DNA from: Bremia lactucae
Taxonomy: Eukaryota > Oomycota > Peronosporomycetes > Peronosporales > Peronosporaceae
NCBI RefSeq assembly: GCF_004359215.1
Contig: NC_090625.1
Span: 214,000 to 277,999, forward strand
Direction of reading: 5' to 3'
Length of the DNA: 64,000 nucleotides
In this document: positions 54,170 through 64,000 of the stretch, one piece after another
How the letters are laid out: each line of letters begins with the position of its first letter
Position numbering within the stretch: position 1 is the first letter of the stretch
Position numbers and translations under genes: made by a program
Notes under the pieces: model-generated
What the model was told of the DNA's origin: nothing
Database searches by the model: none
What the model saw: only the letters and a program-made list of their open reading frames with translations

Positions 54170-55960
54170 TGAATTTATTTTAGCGTTTATCTCCGTAAAA
54201 AAATCCAACAGCTCCGTGAGCCAGAATTACTGGTGGCTTTACAAACGGTTAATCACCTATGTTCGCACTTTTAAAACTTGCCAACGGATTTAAGCTTTCG
54301 GCCAATGCAACTGCACCAATGCCAGTTTGCCCACCGGGTGTTGGGAGTCTATCAGTATGGATTTTTTAATTGGTAACCGTAATATTCAGAAGACAACAGG
54401 GGCATCGAGTTTCTTAACCTATTCAGCAAAATGGCTCATTTAGTAGCTGTGCCGGATACCACTGACGGTAAGGGTACAGCAAAGCTGTTCATTTATCGCG
54501 TGTTTCGACAACATGGTTTCCTAGTGGCAATTGTCTCAGATAGAAACCTCCTTTCCTTAGTACGCTTTAAAAGTGATTTCCGAGTACTTAGTATTAGATT
54601 GGACATGCTTACAGCGGATCATCCGCAGACCGATGGTCAGATTGAACGTGTCAATCGTGTCATTAGAAACGTTTTGCGCCGTGTGTGGGCTGAAATACCT
54701 ATAAGCGCTGGAGCATAATTCTCCCGGTTGTTGAAAGCGTTAAATAACGCTGTGCATGCCTCTACAGGTAATGGTCCATTTATGTGAATGGTCTTACTTA
54801 CCCAAGCGTTCCATTAACGATACCACTACGTGGTTCTGAACTTGGTGGAGAAAAAATAGCCGATCGGCTTGCTGATTTTAGCCTGTTACTCTTAGTACGC
54901 AAATTCTCGCAACGCGATTTACTGCTTTATGATATGTGCGCGCTATAAATATATATAATGGCTGATAGCCAAGAAAAACAAATAGAACAAGCGGATGCTA
55001 ATGGCAGAAGCTGTAAATTAAAATTTATGCGGTCGGTGACCAGGTCGTACCACGCCAAGAGTCTACCTACAAATGTCGACTCTGCTGTCTTTAAGACCAA
55101 ATTGTGATAGCGCTTTATTGAATCATTCGTGGCTAAGAATAGCCTTGCTCTTGCGCTTAACCTTCCGGATAAGCTACGCACACACCCAGTGTTCTACGCT
55201 GTCTTGCTTAGGCCGTATCGCTATCCTTCCCATGTGGACTCAATGGCGCTTGCGCCGAGACAAACGGCTGTACCCAGATTGCGGCATCCTCATCAGTATT
55301 TTTAATTCTTTAATATCCTTAAGCGAGGATGGTGACACTCCAACGTCAACATTAGAATTTAAACCGCAGTAAGGATGCTCTAAATCAAGCAAGATTGTCA
55401 TGACGAAGTTGCAAATTGTGCTTCAAGGTAACAAAAGCTTCCACCTAAATTTCGGTCCTATCCTGCGTTCCAAGAGAACCTTCAGTTCCACGTGGAGCGA
55501 CTTCTGAAGCGATGTCGTCGCAAGGATCGATACCGGTATTTGGTGAAGTGGCTTGGGTACCCCTCGACGGAAAATCTTTGGGAGTTTGAGGTGCCTCTTT
55601 CGACAAAATTGCCCCTACGCCGTAGATATGCTCGCGGTCAACTAACACCGAACGTCGCTTCCCACAAAAAGAGGCGAGAAGGAATGGAACTTCGGGCTTG
55701 CTAGGCATAGCCTCATATTTCGGCAGAAACGCTGCATTTGAATAGCTTTGCCAAATTGAAGCGAATCTTTTGTTCGAGATGAATGTCGGCCGAATCAAAC
55801 GAATTTCTAGAGCCAAATACTTCAAAGGCGACGAGCCCGATGAACCTAGCGACGATACTTTGTTTTCGTTTCCAGCTCTTTCGGATACAAAGCGATCGAT
55901 ATTCTTCTCATTGAGGACACAGAGGCTTCACGTGCTTAGTAACCCAGATAAGTCAAATAT
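54170..55960 (+). pseudogene. Gypsy integrase, chromodomain and tail (family 1)
   Basis: Integrase core: SKMAHLVAVPDTTDGKGTA, then IVSDRN, TADHPQTDGQIERVNRV (54430-54718). The C-terminal part is badly damaged (ASTGNGPF, 54760; THTPSV.CxA, 55170). Chromodomain: FHVERLLKRCRRKDRYRYLV, KWLGYPSTENLWEFEVPL (55478-55605). The tail reads FAKLKRIFCSR and H-GHRGF to about 55930 and is shared with the minus-strand tail at 34117-34440. RT and RNase H are missing. Confidence 0.78.
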
Positions 55961-55979
55961 TAAAAGCTTGTCATAGGCA

Positions 55980-56442
55980 CTGGAGTAAGGTATCGCTCAC
56001 GGAAATCGGCGCATGTAGCGAGCTCTTCTTGCGAACTCAACTTAGATCCAGAGATCCACAATGCCAAGGATTGGCCTGCAACCTCTGGGTACCTTTAGTG
56101 CTTTGAATCGAAATTGACTATGAGCTTATGCTTTAGCGAGGTCCTTAGATCGATTAAGATCTGGCTTTCCTTTGAGGATTTCTTGCTCTTTATCAAGCGG
56201 GTTCGTTACTATGTTGGGCTTCAGGCTAACATAGTAACGAGCCCGATGTGATGTGTATCTTGTGTCGCCAAAGCATCCTCAAAACCACGTTCTAGGAGGA
56301 GAATTGGAACCCGACGAGATTCGTATTCACGGCAAAATGGACTCCTCAATATTGTTCTCAGACGGAGTGCAACTATCAAAGTTTGAGCACTTTGGTATTC
56401 GAGGAAGGCACTTAGAGTCGATGACTCACGCTTTGGTGTCAC
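55980..56442 (-). pseudogene. LTR-proximal ORF (family 1), minus copy
   Basis: The minus strand starts MTPKRESSTLSAFLEYQS at 56442, then in other frames NPLDKEQE, LAKA.AHSQFRFKAL and LGIVDLW. It aligns with the ORFs at 6813 and 33640. It ends facing the plus-strand pol tail, with no other sequence between. Confidence 0.5.
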
Positions 56443-56459
56443 AAGATAAAGGTATGAAG

Positions 56460-57057
56460 TTTACAACCGTAATATTACCTTTTCAGTACCAAATTTCAAT
56501 TAGAAACAAGACGAAGACGACAATCTGTATTATAAGTCGGATGAAGGAGGGTGTAATGGGGTATAATGGGGTATGCTTCGGTTGTTAAATCGTTAATGTG
56601 GTACATATCGCAATATGCGTAGAATACCTTTTTAAATCTAAAATATGTCATAGAACTAAAATCCCACTTATGATGGGTAATAAGCGTGGCAGCCACCAAA
56701 TAGAGATCTAGTTGCCGCAATATATTTGAAGTATTTACCGCAATATATTTAAAGTAATTTAGGTAGGGCTTTTATAGCTCAAACTTAAACAAAGTTCAGT
56801 CCCTCTTTTGATCGAAACGGCGTGTCGTGCCCTCCCAGGGTTTGCGCTTCGATCAGTGAGAGTACTAAGCCTTCTTAAGGTACATACTAGCTGGCGCTTG
56901 GTCTACAACCGCTGAGTCCCTTACACTCGACCCTCCCTTTGCTCTTCGAGCTCATTTGACTATTTCAAATGTCAAATTTATCAGTTCTATAAAGCTTCGT
57001 GACTCTTTGAGTCTATTAGTCTTCTTCGGACTTGAGGAGCGAGGTAGCTCTGTTACA
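56460..57057 (-). repeat. LTR and leader, TGTAACAGAGC (minus)
   Basis: It starts TGTAACAGAGCTACCTCGCTCC at 57057 on the minus strand. It keeps CCCCATTACACCCTCC (about 56560) and leads into the LTR-proximal ORF. Confidence 0.7.
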
Positions 57058-57470
57058 GAATCATACAGGGTCGTACCAATTTATGGCTTCAGCTTGGTGA
57101 TGACGGCCGGAAAGCCATATTTACAATAGTGGAAATTTGATATGTATTTCAAGGCACAAACTTGAGACAACTGCAACTGGATAACGTTTGAATACGCGTT
57201 CCAGTGACATACGGAACTAATTATTTCGACAAAATTGATTATGCGTATCAAAGCTACTCGAATCAGAGACTTCTGTAGCGGAGCTACCTAGCTCCTAAAG
57301 TCAGACTATAAATTCTATTGATTGGTTAATTTAAGGTTGAATCAACCCCGCCAACCATCACACGACACGATCGTGTGGTGCGCAAGTAGACGTAATGAAA
57401 TGTAAGTTATCAATATCTTAAAGTCAGTAGTTGATAGAATACGCTACGTAGGAACTATATATATAATACT
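57058..57470. repeat. LTR fragments
   Basis: 57274-57391 begins TGTAGCGGAGCTACCTAGCTCC and then jumps to ATTCTATTGATTGG...GTGCGCA, the end found at 43080. The rest shows nothing. Confidence 0.5.
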
Positions 57471-57763
57471 GTAACGGGGCACCCTTCGCTAGTACTGTTA
57501 ACATTACTAGTCGACCTGCACTGATTACAGTAAAGGTGGGATTAGACGACGTGCAGAGGAAGGTCCTAGGTAGCTAAGAAGTCTTAGCTACTGAAGTTAA
57601 ACCTAAGGCTTTAGTATAGGGAGAAACTAAAACCAACAGTCACTAAAGTGACTGATGTGGAGTTACATAGAAATACTATCATGTCTTCCCTGTAATTTTG
57701 CATTGTTGGTTTTTATTAAAAATCCAATTCTATCACATTATTGAATTTTGTTCAGGTATCAGT
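57471..57763 (+). repeat. LTR/leader, TGTAACGGGGCACCC family
   Basis: It starts TGTAACGGGGCACCCTTCGC. The start resembles 43712 (minus). The ATG of a Gag-like ORF follows at 57764. The 3' boundary is not visible. Confidence 0.55.
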
Positions 57764-58869
57764 ATGGCGACAAATAAGTCTGTGCGCGTAGCTCGTGTGT
57801 CCGCAAAGCTAGCAGCTGCACGGATCAGTGGAGCTGTTGGTAATGCAAATATTTCAGTGGACGCTAGTGCGTCCACTGTGGGGAAAAAGTCCCATTCTAC
57901 TCCCATTGGAGGTGACTGGAATATGTCATCTGCTGATGCCATTGCAGGTGACGAAGACAAGTCACCTACAACACCAATTGTAGATGACTGGTCTTATTTA
58001 CCGTCATCGTCCGACTTAGTGGCTACAGTTGAGGCCGCCAGATCATCCGGGGCCAATTCATTTAAACCTTTGGTTTTTACATGACAAGAAGAGGGGTGAT
58101 AATGAGGTTGTTCGAGTCGTCGGACCTCTTTGGTGGGGAGCCATTTGATGATGACTTCATGGGGAAAGATCACTCTGGTGACGTTACTATGCGTCACCAG
58201 GAACGAAGTGATCGTGAAGGGAATAATGCTGCTGCTGGTGCTAGTATGCATCACCAGGAACGGAGTAATTCTAAGTATTGCTCCAAGAGCCTTGTGAGCG
58301 TTATCGTTAGGATGAGTCAATAGGAGATAGACCGCAATACGTTGCGGCTCGCTCCCATAAAAAAAAGCCTTGGTTGCCCTCTGAGGTCAGCTAGCTCGTT
58401 GATTTGGTATGACCAACGATCGATATCATATTCCGTTAATCGACTCATCCAGGCTTCACAACCTGGTGATGATGAAACTGAATTCTTCATCGATTCCTTT
58501 TTCCGGCTTCGGTGGTACCCTTGTAAGCGGGCAAAGAATGTCAAACCTTTGTTCCAAGCTTGGACAGCATCTGTACAGAATGTGCAAAGCATAGGCCGCG
58601 AGGCCTGGCGAGACAAACTAATTGCTATACGTGATCAGCTCGGAAAACGGACCGTAGTCGGTGCCCGCTACAAGCTGTACCGGTTGTCTAGAGAGGCAAA
58701 GATACCTTGCCTCTCGTGGGGTGACTCATGTCCATGCTGTTATAAGGGCGCAGGTCATGTCCCTAAGAAAGCATACTCCCTTGAAGATGCTCAGTGGAAG
58801 ACGCGCATCTCTTGTGAGATGCGCTTAGGGATTGAAAACCTGCAACCCTTTGACGAGGGCATCAAATGA
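57764..58869 (+). pseudogene. LTR-proximal ORF (family 2), Gag-sized
   Basis: Frame 1 (57764-58084) reads MATNKSVRVARVSAKLAAAR and ends in ATGA, where the next frame starts at 58081 by a one-base step back. Frame 2 runs to 58869 with one TAG at 58321. Together they make about 365 codons, the size of a Gag. Motifs: DDETEFFID, KPLFQAWTASVQNVQS, GREAWRDKL, PCLSWGDSCPCCYKGAGHVP. No standard Gag knuckle, though CPCC...GH resembles one. Its end overlaps the end of pol on the other strand by about 45 bp. Confidence 0.5.
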
Positions 58870-60710
58870 TCGATCTCTGATGGATCTCTGCCGGGGAGGA
58901 TGGGTCTCGTCGTGCTGTCGAACGAGACTTGGAACGTTCATCATCTGTTGGTAACGAGGTTCCCATCCATCATGTGAGGGTGGATACTCTCGCCAACGAA
59001 CGAGATAACTCGTTCGAACCCCCTTTACCTCACGCTGGTTCGAGAGGCATTCAGCAAGACAACGCTTCTCACCACTTGAATCCGTCAATGGATGTGGAGG
59101 GAGGAAATCGGGTCAGACTCATTTGCGGAACCCGAGTCAACATCTTAACTTGGTTAATGCCCTCCATTATTTACTGGAGGAGCTATCCCGTCGTCGCGCC
59201 ATAGTGACGGTGTTTTTCGCCAACTGCTGAAAACTGTTCGTTAGTTGCGGTTGGTCAACTTGCGAGTAAGTAACAAATAGTCCCTTCAAAACGAGCTGGT
59301 GAGAGTTCGTCAAAAGATCTCTTTTCTGGAGAAAGAGTGGATCGTCCGGTTCATAAGAACCAGACTTTGTCCCAAGACCATCAGGCTTTGGCAGATGCCC
59401 TATACCGTGCCGGATTGATTCGAAGAAGCCTCGTACGATCTCGATCTGAGACCAGCTCACGTGGTAACCCATGGAGTCTAAATATCGTTTCAAAAAGAAA
59501 CGAGCACAGCCTTTGGCTGCAATCGTCTCCGGGACAGCAGCAAGAAGAATCATCTTACTGAAACGATCAGCAAACACAAAAATACCATTATTCTTGTGTT
59601 CGTCGTCGGGAAATCCGAAGATGGAGTCCATAGATATCACTCTGCCGGAACAGGCACAGGTTGTACCGGAGCACTTCATGAAGCACTGGTGTTCACCCGT
59701 TGACAGACTTTGCAAGCACGTATGTACTTGTGGACGAAATCATACTGGTGTGGCTAGTTAAAATCACGACTTATCGTGATATAAGTCTTCTCACGTCCAC
59801 AATGACCACTTATTAGTGCATCGTGACACTCATACAAGATGCGTAAATGCAAATCATTATGGGTGGGGTGACGACACGAGATGTATCGCTAGCAATGGCT
59901 GTGTAATACAGTTTTCCCATTACGTGTTTCATATCATTCTGCTAAGGATCGATACGATTTCAACAATCCTTATAAGGATTGTTACGATGGATTCATAAGG
60001 TGATTTATTAATTTTTTCAGAGCCTTATCTTCTTGATAAGGTCTTCTGACGTCGTCAACATTACTTGACGACGGAACATTTATTGTTGCAAGAGTGGCCT
60101 TCTGCTCACTGTAGATTTGCGCAGCCGGCTCAAAATCTGTCCGGTGCGAAAGAACATCAGCGATGACGTTATTTCATCCTGTTTTATACCACACAGAGAA
60201 ATTATACTCCTTGAAGAAAGACAACCATCTCGCCATTGTTTGCGAGCGGTGTTGACTGTTTATGGCCGTGCGTAAAGACGCATGGTTCGTATAATAAATG
60301 AACAGTCTATCTCCCAGGAGATAGACTCGAAACTTATTTCATGACAAGGAGGTCCTTGTCATGCACTGGATAGTTGCATTCAGCTGGTTGAAGCTGACGC
60401 GATTAGGGTTTAGGGTTTATCAGATGCATGAGCATCTGATAAATTTCAACCATCAGATCCATTGACGAAAAAAAAGTATTTTGACATACCATCAATGATT
60501 ACGTCTTTATCGGCGTTTGGGCCTGTCCCGTTGCAGCGTTCAAATTATTGGACGCATGCACAATCCGTTATCCTCCTGTTGGTTTATGCAAAAGGTCGGG
60601 GAGCTACGTGGGAAGATTGACTCCCTTACATGCCCGCTGCAAAGCGATCGGCAAAGAATTTGTCGATCGCTAATACTAGTTCACGAGGCAATGGCCTGCT
60701 ATAATGGTAC
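58825..60710 (-). pseudogene. Gypsy pol, family 2, 5' deleted
   Basis: Minus order: RT finger end (PLPRELVLAIDKFFADRFAAG, about 60690-60626), RT/RNase H remnants (60480-60080), integrase zinc and core (59715-59167, FADRFSKMILLAAVP, IEIVRGFFESI) and chromodomain (59088-58825, RCLAECL, SYLVRWREYPPSHDGWEP). Gag, protease and most of RT are gone. The LTR at 60710-61199 joins straight to RT. Confidence 0.75.
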
Positions 60711-61199
60711 ACAAACCCATTAAGTATACTATAGGTACTAAACGGATGGTCAGTTTCTTTTTGTAAAGTAATTGGACCTGTTACCTGGGTGTGGTGCACA
60801 AAGTGACCCACCCGTGTGTATGTGATGTACATAGGTGTGTTCACATGGAAGGGATGACGGCTAGCGTCGTCCGTAATCCGAGGTGTTCAGAATGAAACGC
60901 TGCAATGTACGGGTGTACATCTACAGAGGTGGCTTCCATTGATTGAATAAAACGTTTTATTTTTAATTCGATTAAATATAGATCAGTCTTAAAACTACTT
61001 CCTAAATTAACAAGCACGCGCGTGAAGCCGTATCACGGCTTCCGTTGACGCCACTTGTACTAAGGTACTTAGTTTGTTGGGTGAGATATCTTAGGCGCCC
61101 ACCAACCACATTACTGTACGTGACAGGAGACGATTAAACGCTTCCTCACTGTGCACAGAAGGTTGGTGCTAGTAGTGCATGGCAGCTTTGCCCGCCTAC
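60710..61199 (-). repeat. LTR, TGTGTAGGCGGGC family (minus sense)
   Basis: It is similar to 28555-29045 in the same orientation (GATGACGGCTAGCGTCGTCC, TAAATATAGATCAGTCTTAA). It starts TGTGTAGGCGGGC at about 61199 on the minus strand. Confidence 0.75.
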
Positions 61200-61299
61200 A
61201 CATAATAGCACTAGTAGTCCTTCCCACGACCTGTCTCTCAAAGTGTATCAGTAAGGATGCGCCACAAATTCAATTGGGAACATTTCTCACACCTCTCCG

Positions 61300-62160
61300 A
61301 ACATCATCGAGATGCGACAGAGCACTTGGCGTAGGGACTTGTTGAACATGTCCTGTTCAGGCTCTTTGGCACTGCTGCTGAGCAACATGCTGCTTAGTTG
61401 GAACAGTTTGGGGCGTTCATGCTCGGACAGCGGAGAGCCGCGTCCGAGGCACAGATCCACTCTGCGCCGAAGTTTGTGCCAGTCAGCCTCAGGATGAGCT
61501 TAGGCGAGAGAAGGCTTGCGGAGCGAGGCTCTCAACAGGACTGTTGACATGCTCTCCGGCTGGCCGCATCCGCCAAGGCCCATCCGCCCAAGTTCGACGG
61601 AATTGCAGCTCACACGATTGTCCACTGGCTCTTAGCCGTGGAGTATGCGGTGTCGCGCAGCTCATCGAGGATGACAGCCGGATGGTGTCGCACCTGCGCG
61701 GTAAGGCCTCAAAAAGCGCTTACTCGGCGCTTATGGCCGATATTAACGCGGTTTCTCCATAGCCGATGTTTGAGACGAAAATTCGCGCAATGTACTAGCC
61801 GCAGAACAACAAAGTGCTGCTTCAGGCGCGCTTTTTTGAAGCGCGACGGCTGAAGCAATCTCTGCAAGAATATGTGCAGAAAATGCGCTCGCTGTCGGCG
61901 TCCATTATCATTGGCCCAATCCTGGAGCACATTAAGGTGTCCACATTTATGAACGGACTACGGCATGGCCCAGCGCGACAGGCCCTTTTCAAAAAGGTGC
62001 CGTTGACGATGGAAGAGGCAATCCAAACTGCCATAGTTGAGGAGCAATACTACAAGAGTGCCTCGGCGACAGCTTCGTATAAGCCGTTGGCAATCCAATG
62101 GAGTTGGGCAATGCAGACGTGGTCTAATATAAATGCAGCAAGCGCGGCCATATGACGGCT
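61300..62160 (+). pseudogene. Gypsy gag (capsid) of the 21.8-kb family
   Basis: Plus frames read IAAHTIVHWLLAVE, VAQLIEDDSRMVSHLRGKAS, ALMADINA, LLQARFFEARRLKQSLQEYV, VSTFMNGLRHGPARQALF and AIQTAIVEEQYYKSASA (61814-62100). This is a Retrotrans_gag-type capsid. It ends at a broken knuckle (HMTARCYA-like, about 62150). Confidence 0.8.
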
Positions 62161-62164
62161 CGCT

Positions 62165-62540
62165 GCTATGCCAGGGCCTACCAGCAGGTAGGGGTATTGG
62201 GAATGAAATAGACCTCGAACCTGGTGCCAAGTATTGTGTAACCAGGCATTGGTCGTTGCCAAAAGGACAAGTCGATTATATCGATGAGCTCTTCGACAAG
62301 CGAGCCAAGGTGGGATATGTGCGTGAGAGCAAATCACCTCACTGCAGCCCGACCTTTTGTGTCCGTAAAGCCACAGGTGGATGGCGCGTAGTTCATGCTT
62401 ACAATAAGCTGAACACGGCGACCATACCGGCGCAAACGCCAATCCCACGGAAAGATATTTTGTTGAACTCCATGGGAAAGTCAACTATCATTTTCGCATT
62501 GAATTTAAAGGATAGCTACTATCAGGTACGCATGTAAGAG
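62165..62540 (+). pseudogene. Gypsy RT fingers joined to gag by deletion
   Basis: The frame 62133-62537 fuses knuckle residues to LPAGRGIGNEIDLEPGAKYC, SPHCSPTFCVRKATGGWRVV, AQTPIPRKDILLNSMGKS and LNLKDSYYQVRM, ending in a stop. Protease and pre-RT (about 1.4 kb in the 21.8-kb element) are missing. Confidence 0.8.
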
Positions 62541-63203
62541 TAGATGTGCATGAAATTATTGATCTCTTCGTTAATTGTATACTAAATGGGTGTGTAACAT
62601 AACGCAGCTAACCCGTTGAGCGATATTGCATATTACTGAAACAATTTCGACCTTTGCGTTACAATCTGTAAGCAAATGAAGCTCAGAAGAAGAAGATCAA
62701 TCTATTGTCGTGACACCTCTACGAAGTGGCTCTGCAATTACTACGATCAAGGTGCAGATGCTCGTCTTTATCCCAAACAGCTCTTGATAGGCTACATTTC
62801 TCACTATCCTTCAATATTGAGTTATTATTCTCATCAAACATCGCCACGCCAATAGCTAGTACCACTTCATCTTAAGATTTGTTCCAATCAACAAATTTAT
62901 TAAGAATGCAATGAGGAAGTAGCATTACGTCTCAATCATACTTTACGTCCCTCCCCTTGGATCAATGTCGATGCACCTACTAAGCTCTCGCTGCTGTGCA
63001 CTCAGCATACATTGTCTGACAAAGCGAAAGCAAAAAAATCGCTTATGGAATCCAGAATAAAGGATAAGTTTAACGGGGAAGGGTAAAATAGGAAGGCACA
63101 TGATCTGAAACCGTTAATCGTTCCAGCTGAAGCCAACAGCGGGTCTCAAAGATTTCTTGCCCCAAGCGTCTCGACGGTCGCCAGCTTCATCTTCTCTCGG
63201 CCA
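62541..63203. other. Upstream region of last gene
   Basis: No gene recognised. Pyrimidine-rich CTTCATCTTCTCTCGG lies about 15 bp before the next ATG, which could be a leader or initiator region. Confidence 0.45.
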
Positions 63204-63923
63204 ATGATGGACAGCACGATCAATTCCAACACTCCTTCGCCTCGCCCTGACGCCACTGCTCAAGGAAACGACAAACGCTCTGGAGTGGTCGCTTTACTGA
63301 ACCGAAATCTTGGACTTCGCCCACATCGATCCAGGCGTGGATTCGCGTCGGGCAAAGCGCGCTTATTTTTAAAAATTGACGCCGACTGTGCCACCACCGG
63401 AGACGGGCTGCCCTTAACGGGTCAGTCGACACCGGCGTCCTCGTCTAGCTGCTGTAGCAGTGACGTCGTGCCATGGTGGGAAGTTGAGTATCAGTGCCCT
63501 CCTCCAGGCCACCTTGGAGCTCACGTGGTGCCGGTGTCGGCCGAAAACCAGGTCGAGGCTGTATCGGCCCCTGTTGATGGCACCACAACGAGCATTAAAA
63601 GCGACGTCCACGCTTCCAATGAGCACAAGATCAATGCTATTCGAACAGGCTTAGTGCTGACTGAAACTCCTGAGCGTGCTCGACGAGGCACTCACAGCAA
63701 ATTGACAGCTATCAGGACCTCCGCTCCTTGTCGTACGTGCTTAAATGATTGGACCGAGTTGCAACAATGTTATTGTAAAATTAATTAATTTATTGCTAGT
63801 CCTAGTGGATGGCAGTCCGAGTCAAAAACGCAAAATGCGGCCCGACAATCCGACAGATTGTGAAGCTGATCTATTTTCGACGCCCTTGGCCAAGGCACTG
63901 AAGCGTTTCCACGCGTCTTCAAG
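63204..63923 (+). CDS. Unknown protein, 5' part (runs past window)
   Basis: Proposed exons 63204-63732 and 63800-63923. A further intron (GTACGT at 63924) likely leads to an exon outside the window. At least 217 residues are visible. The start has two ATGs in a row (MMDSTINSNTPSPRPD). Visible traits are a basic patch RPHRSRRGFASGKARLF, a Ser/Cys run SSSSCCSSD, and KRKMRP as a possible nuclear signal in exon 2. No domain, signal peptide or membrane segment. It is probably a host gene, because codon use and intron style match the island genes. Confidence 0.55.
63733..63799 (+). other. Proposed intron of last gene
   Basis: GTACGT donor and TTGCTAG acceptor, 67 bp. Splicing joins SAPC to LLVDGSPSQKRKM and avoids the stop at 63788. 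Confidence 0.55.
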
Positions 63924-64000
63924 GTACGTTGCTTGTATCCGATGGCTTGTTGAAGTTGCATGTAAAAATGTTTGTACCTGCAACAAAACAGCAAAAATCA

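Noticed and set aside
56100..56260. Imperfect inverted repeat around AACATAGTAACGA near 56210-56240 as a transposon end
   Set aside because: It is a short hairpin inside the minus LTR-proximal ORF, with no matching partner.
1..64000. CRISPR arrays, rRNA and tRNA genes
   Set aside because: No spaced direct repeats and no recognisable rRNA or tRNA folds were found by eye. A covariance search was not possible.

Overview
The window looks like nuclear DNA of a downy-mildew-type plant-pathogenic oomycete (Peronosporaceae). The reasons are a Crinkler (CRN) effector with LYLAR and HVLVVVP motifs, a membrane-anchored GH81 beta-1,3-glucanase, host genes with very short GT-AG introns (52-85 bp), and a dense load of decayed Ty3/Gypsy chromoviruses and LINEs. 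The species cannot be told from the sequence.

Layout. 67-6322 (+) and 15290-21803 (-) are two inverted copies of one roughly 6.3-kb LINE family. Both lack the reverse transcriptase through the same deletion. Between them lies a gene island: RER1 (7745-8381), a cardiolipin-synthase-type CDP-alcohol phosphatidyltransferase (8582-9787), an SR splicing factor (10519-11216) and a GH81 glucanase (11758-15055, minus). A composite LTR/Gypsy fragment (6323-7697) ends about 50 bp before the RER1 start. 21804-27550 is a nearly complete but decayed chromovirus with a 420-bp N gap. 27551-39430 is nested Gypsy debris, including head-to-head LTRs, a gag-protease element and two minus-strand pol copies. The single-exon CRN gene lies at 40160-42466 between short LTR-like direct repeats. 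43085-62540 is again mostly nested Gypsy elements. At 63204 a new host gene of unknown function starts and runs off the right end.

Two things stand out. First, a patchwork of alphaproteobacterial-type coding fragments (ManC, AnmK, RelA/SpoT, possibly HemF, and one unassigned) fills about 800 bp at 49313-50120. It sits inside the protease region of one Gypsy element. A separate EF-G fragment lies at 32409-32532. Second, several Gypsy copies place an LTR-proximal ORF tail-to-tail with pol. The arrangement recurs in two families (33.0-36.6 kb and 53-57 kb; 43.9-47.7 kb and 57.5-60.7 kb). In one copy both ORFs stop inside the same 31-bp palindrome.

The four island genes are ordinary housekeeping or cell-wall functions: ER retrieval, mitochondrial cardiolipin, splicing and glucan remodelling. 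Nothing suggests they act together. All intron models, fragment identities and element boundaries were read by eye without database searches.
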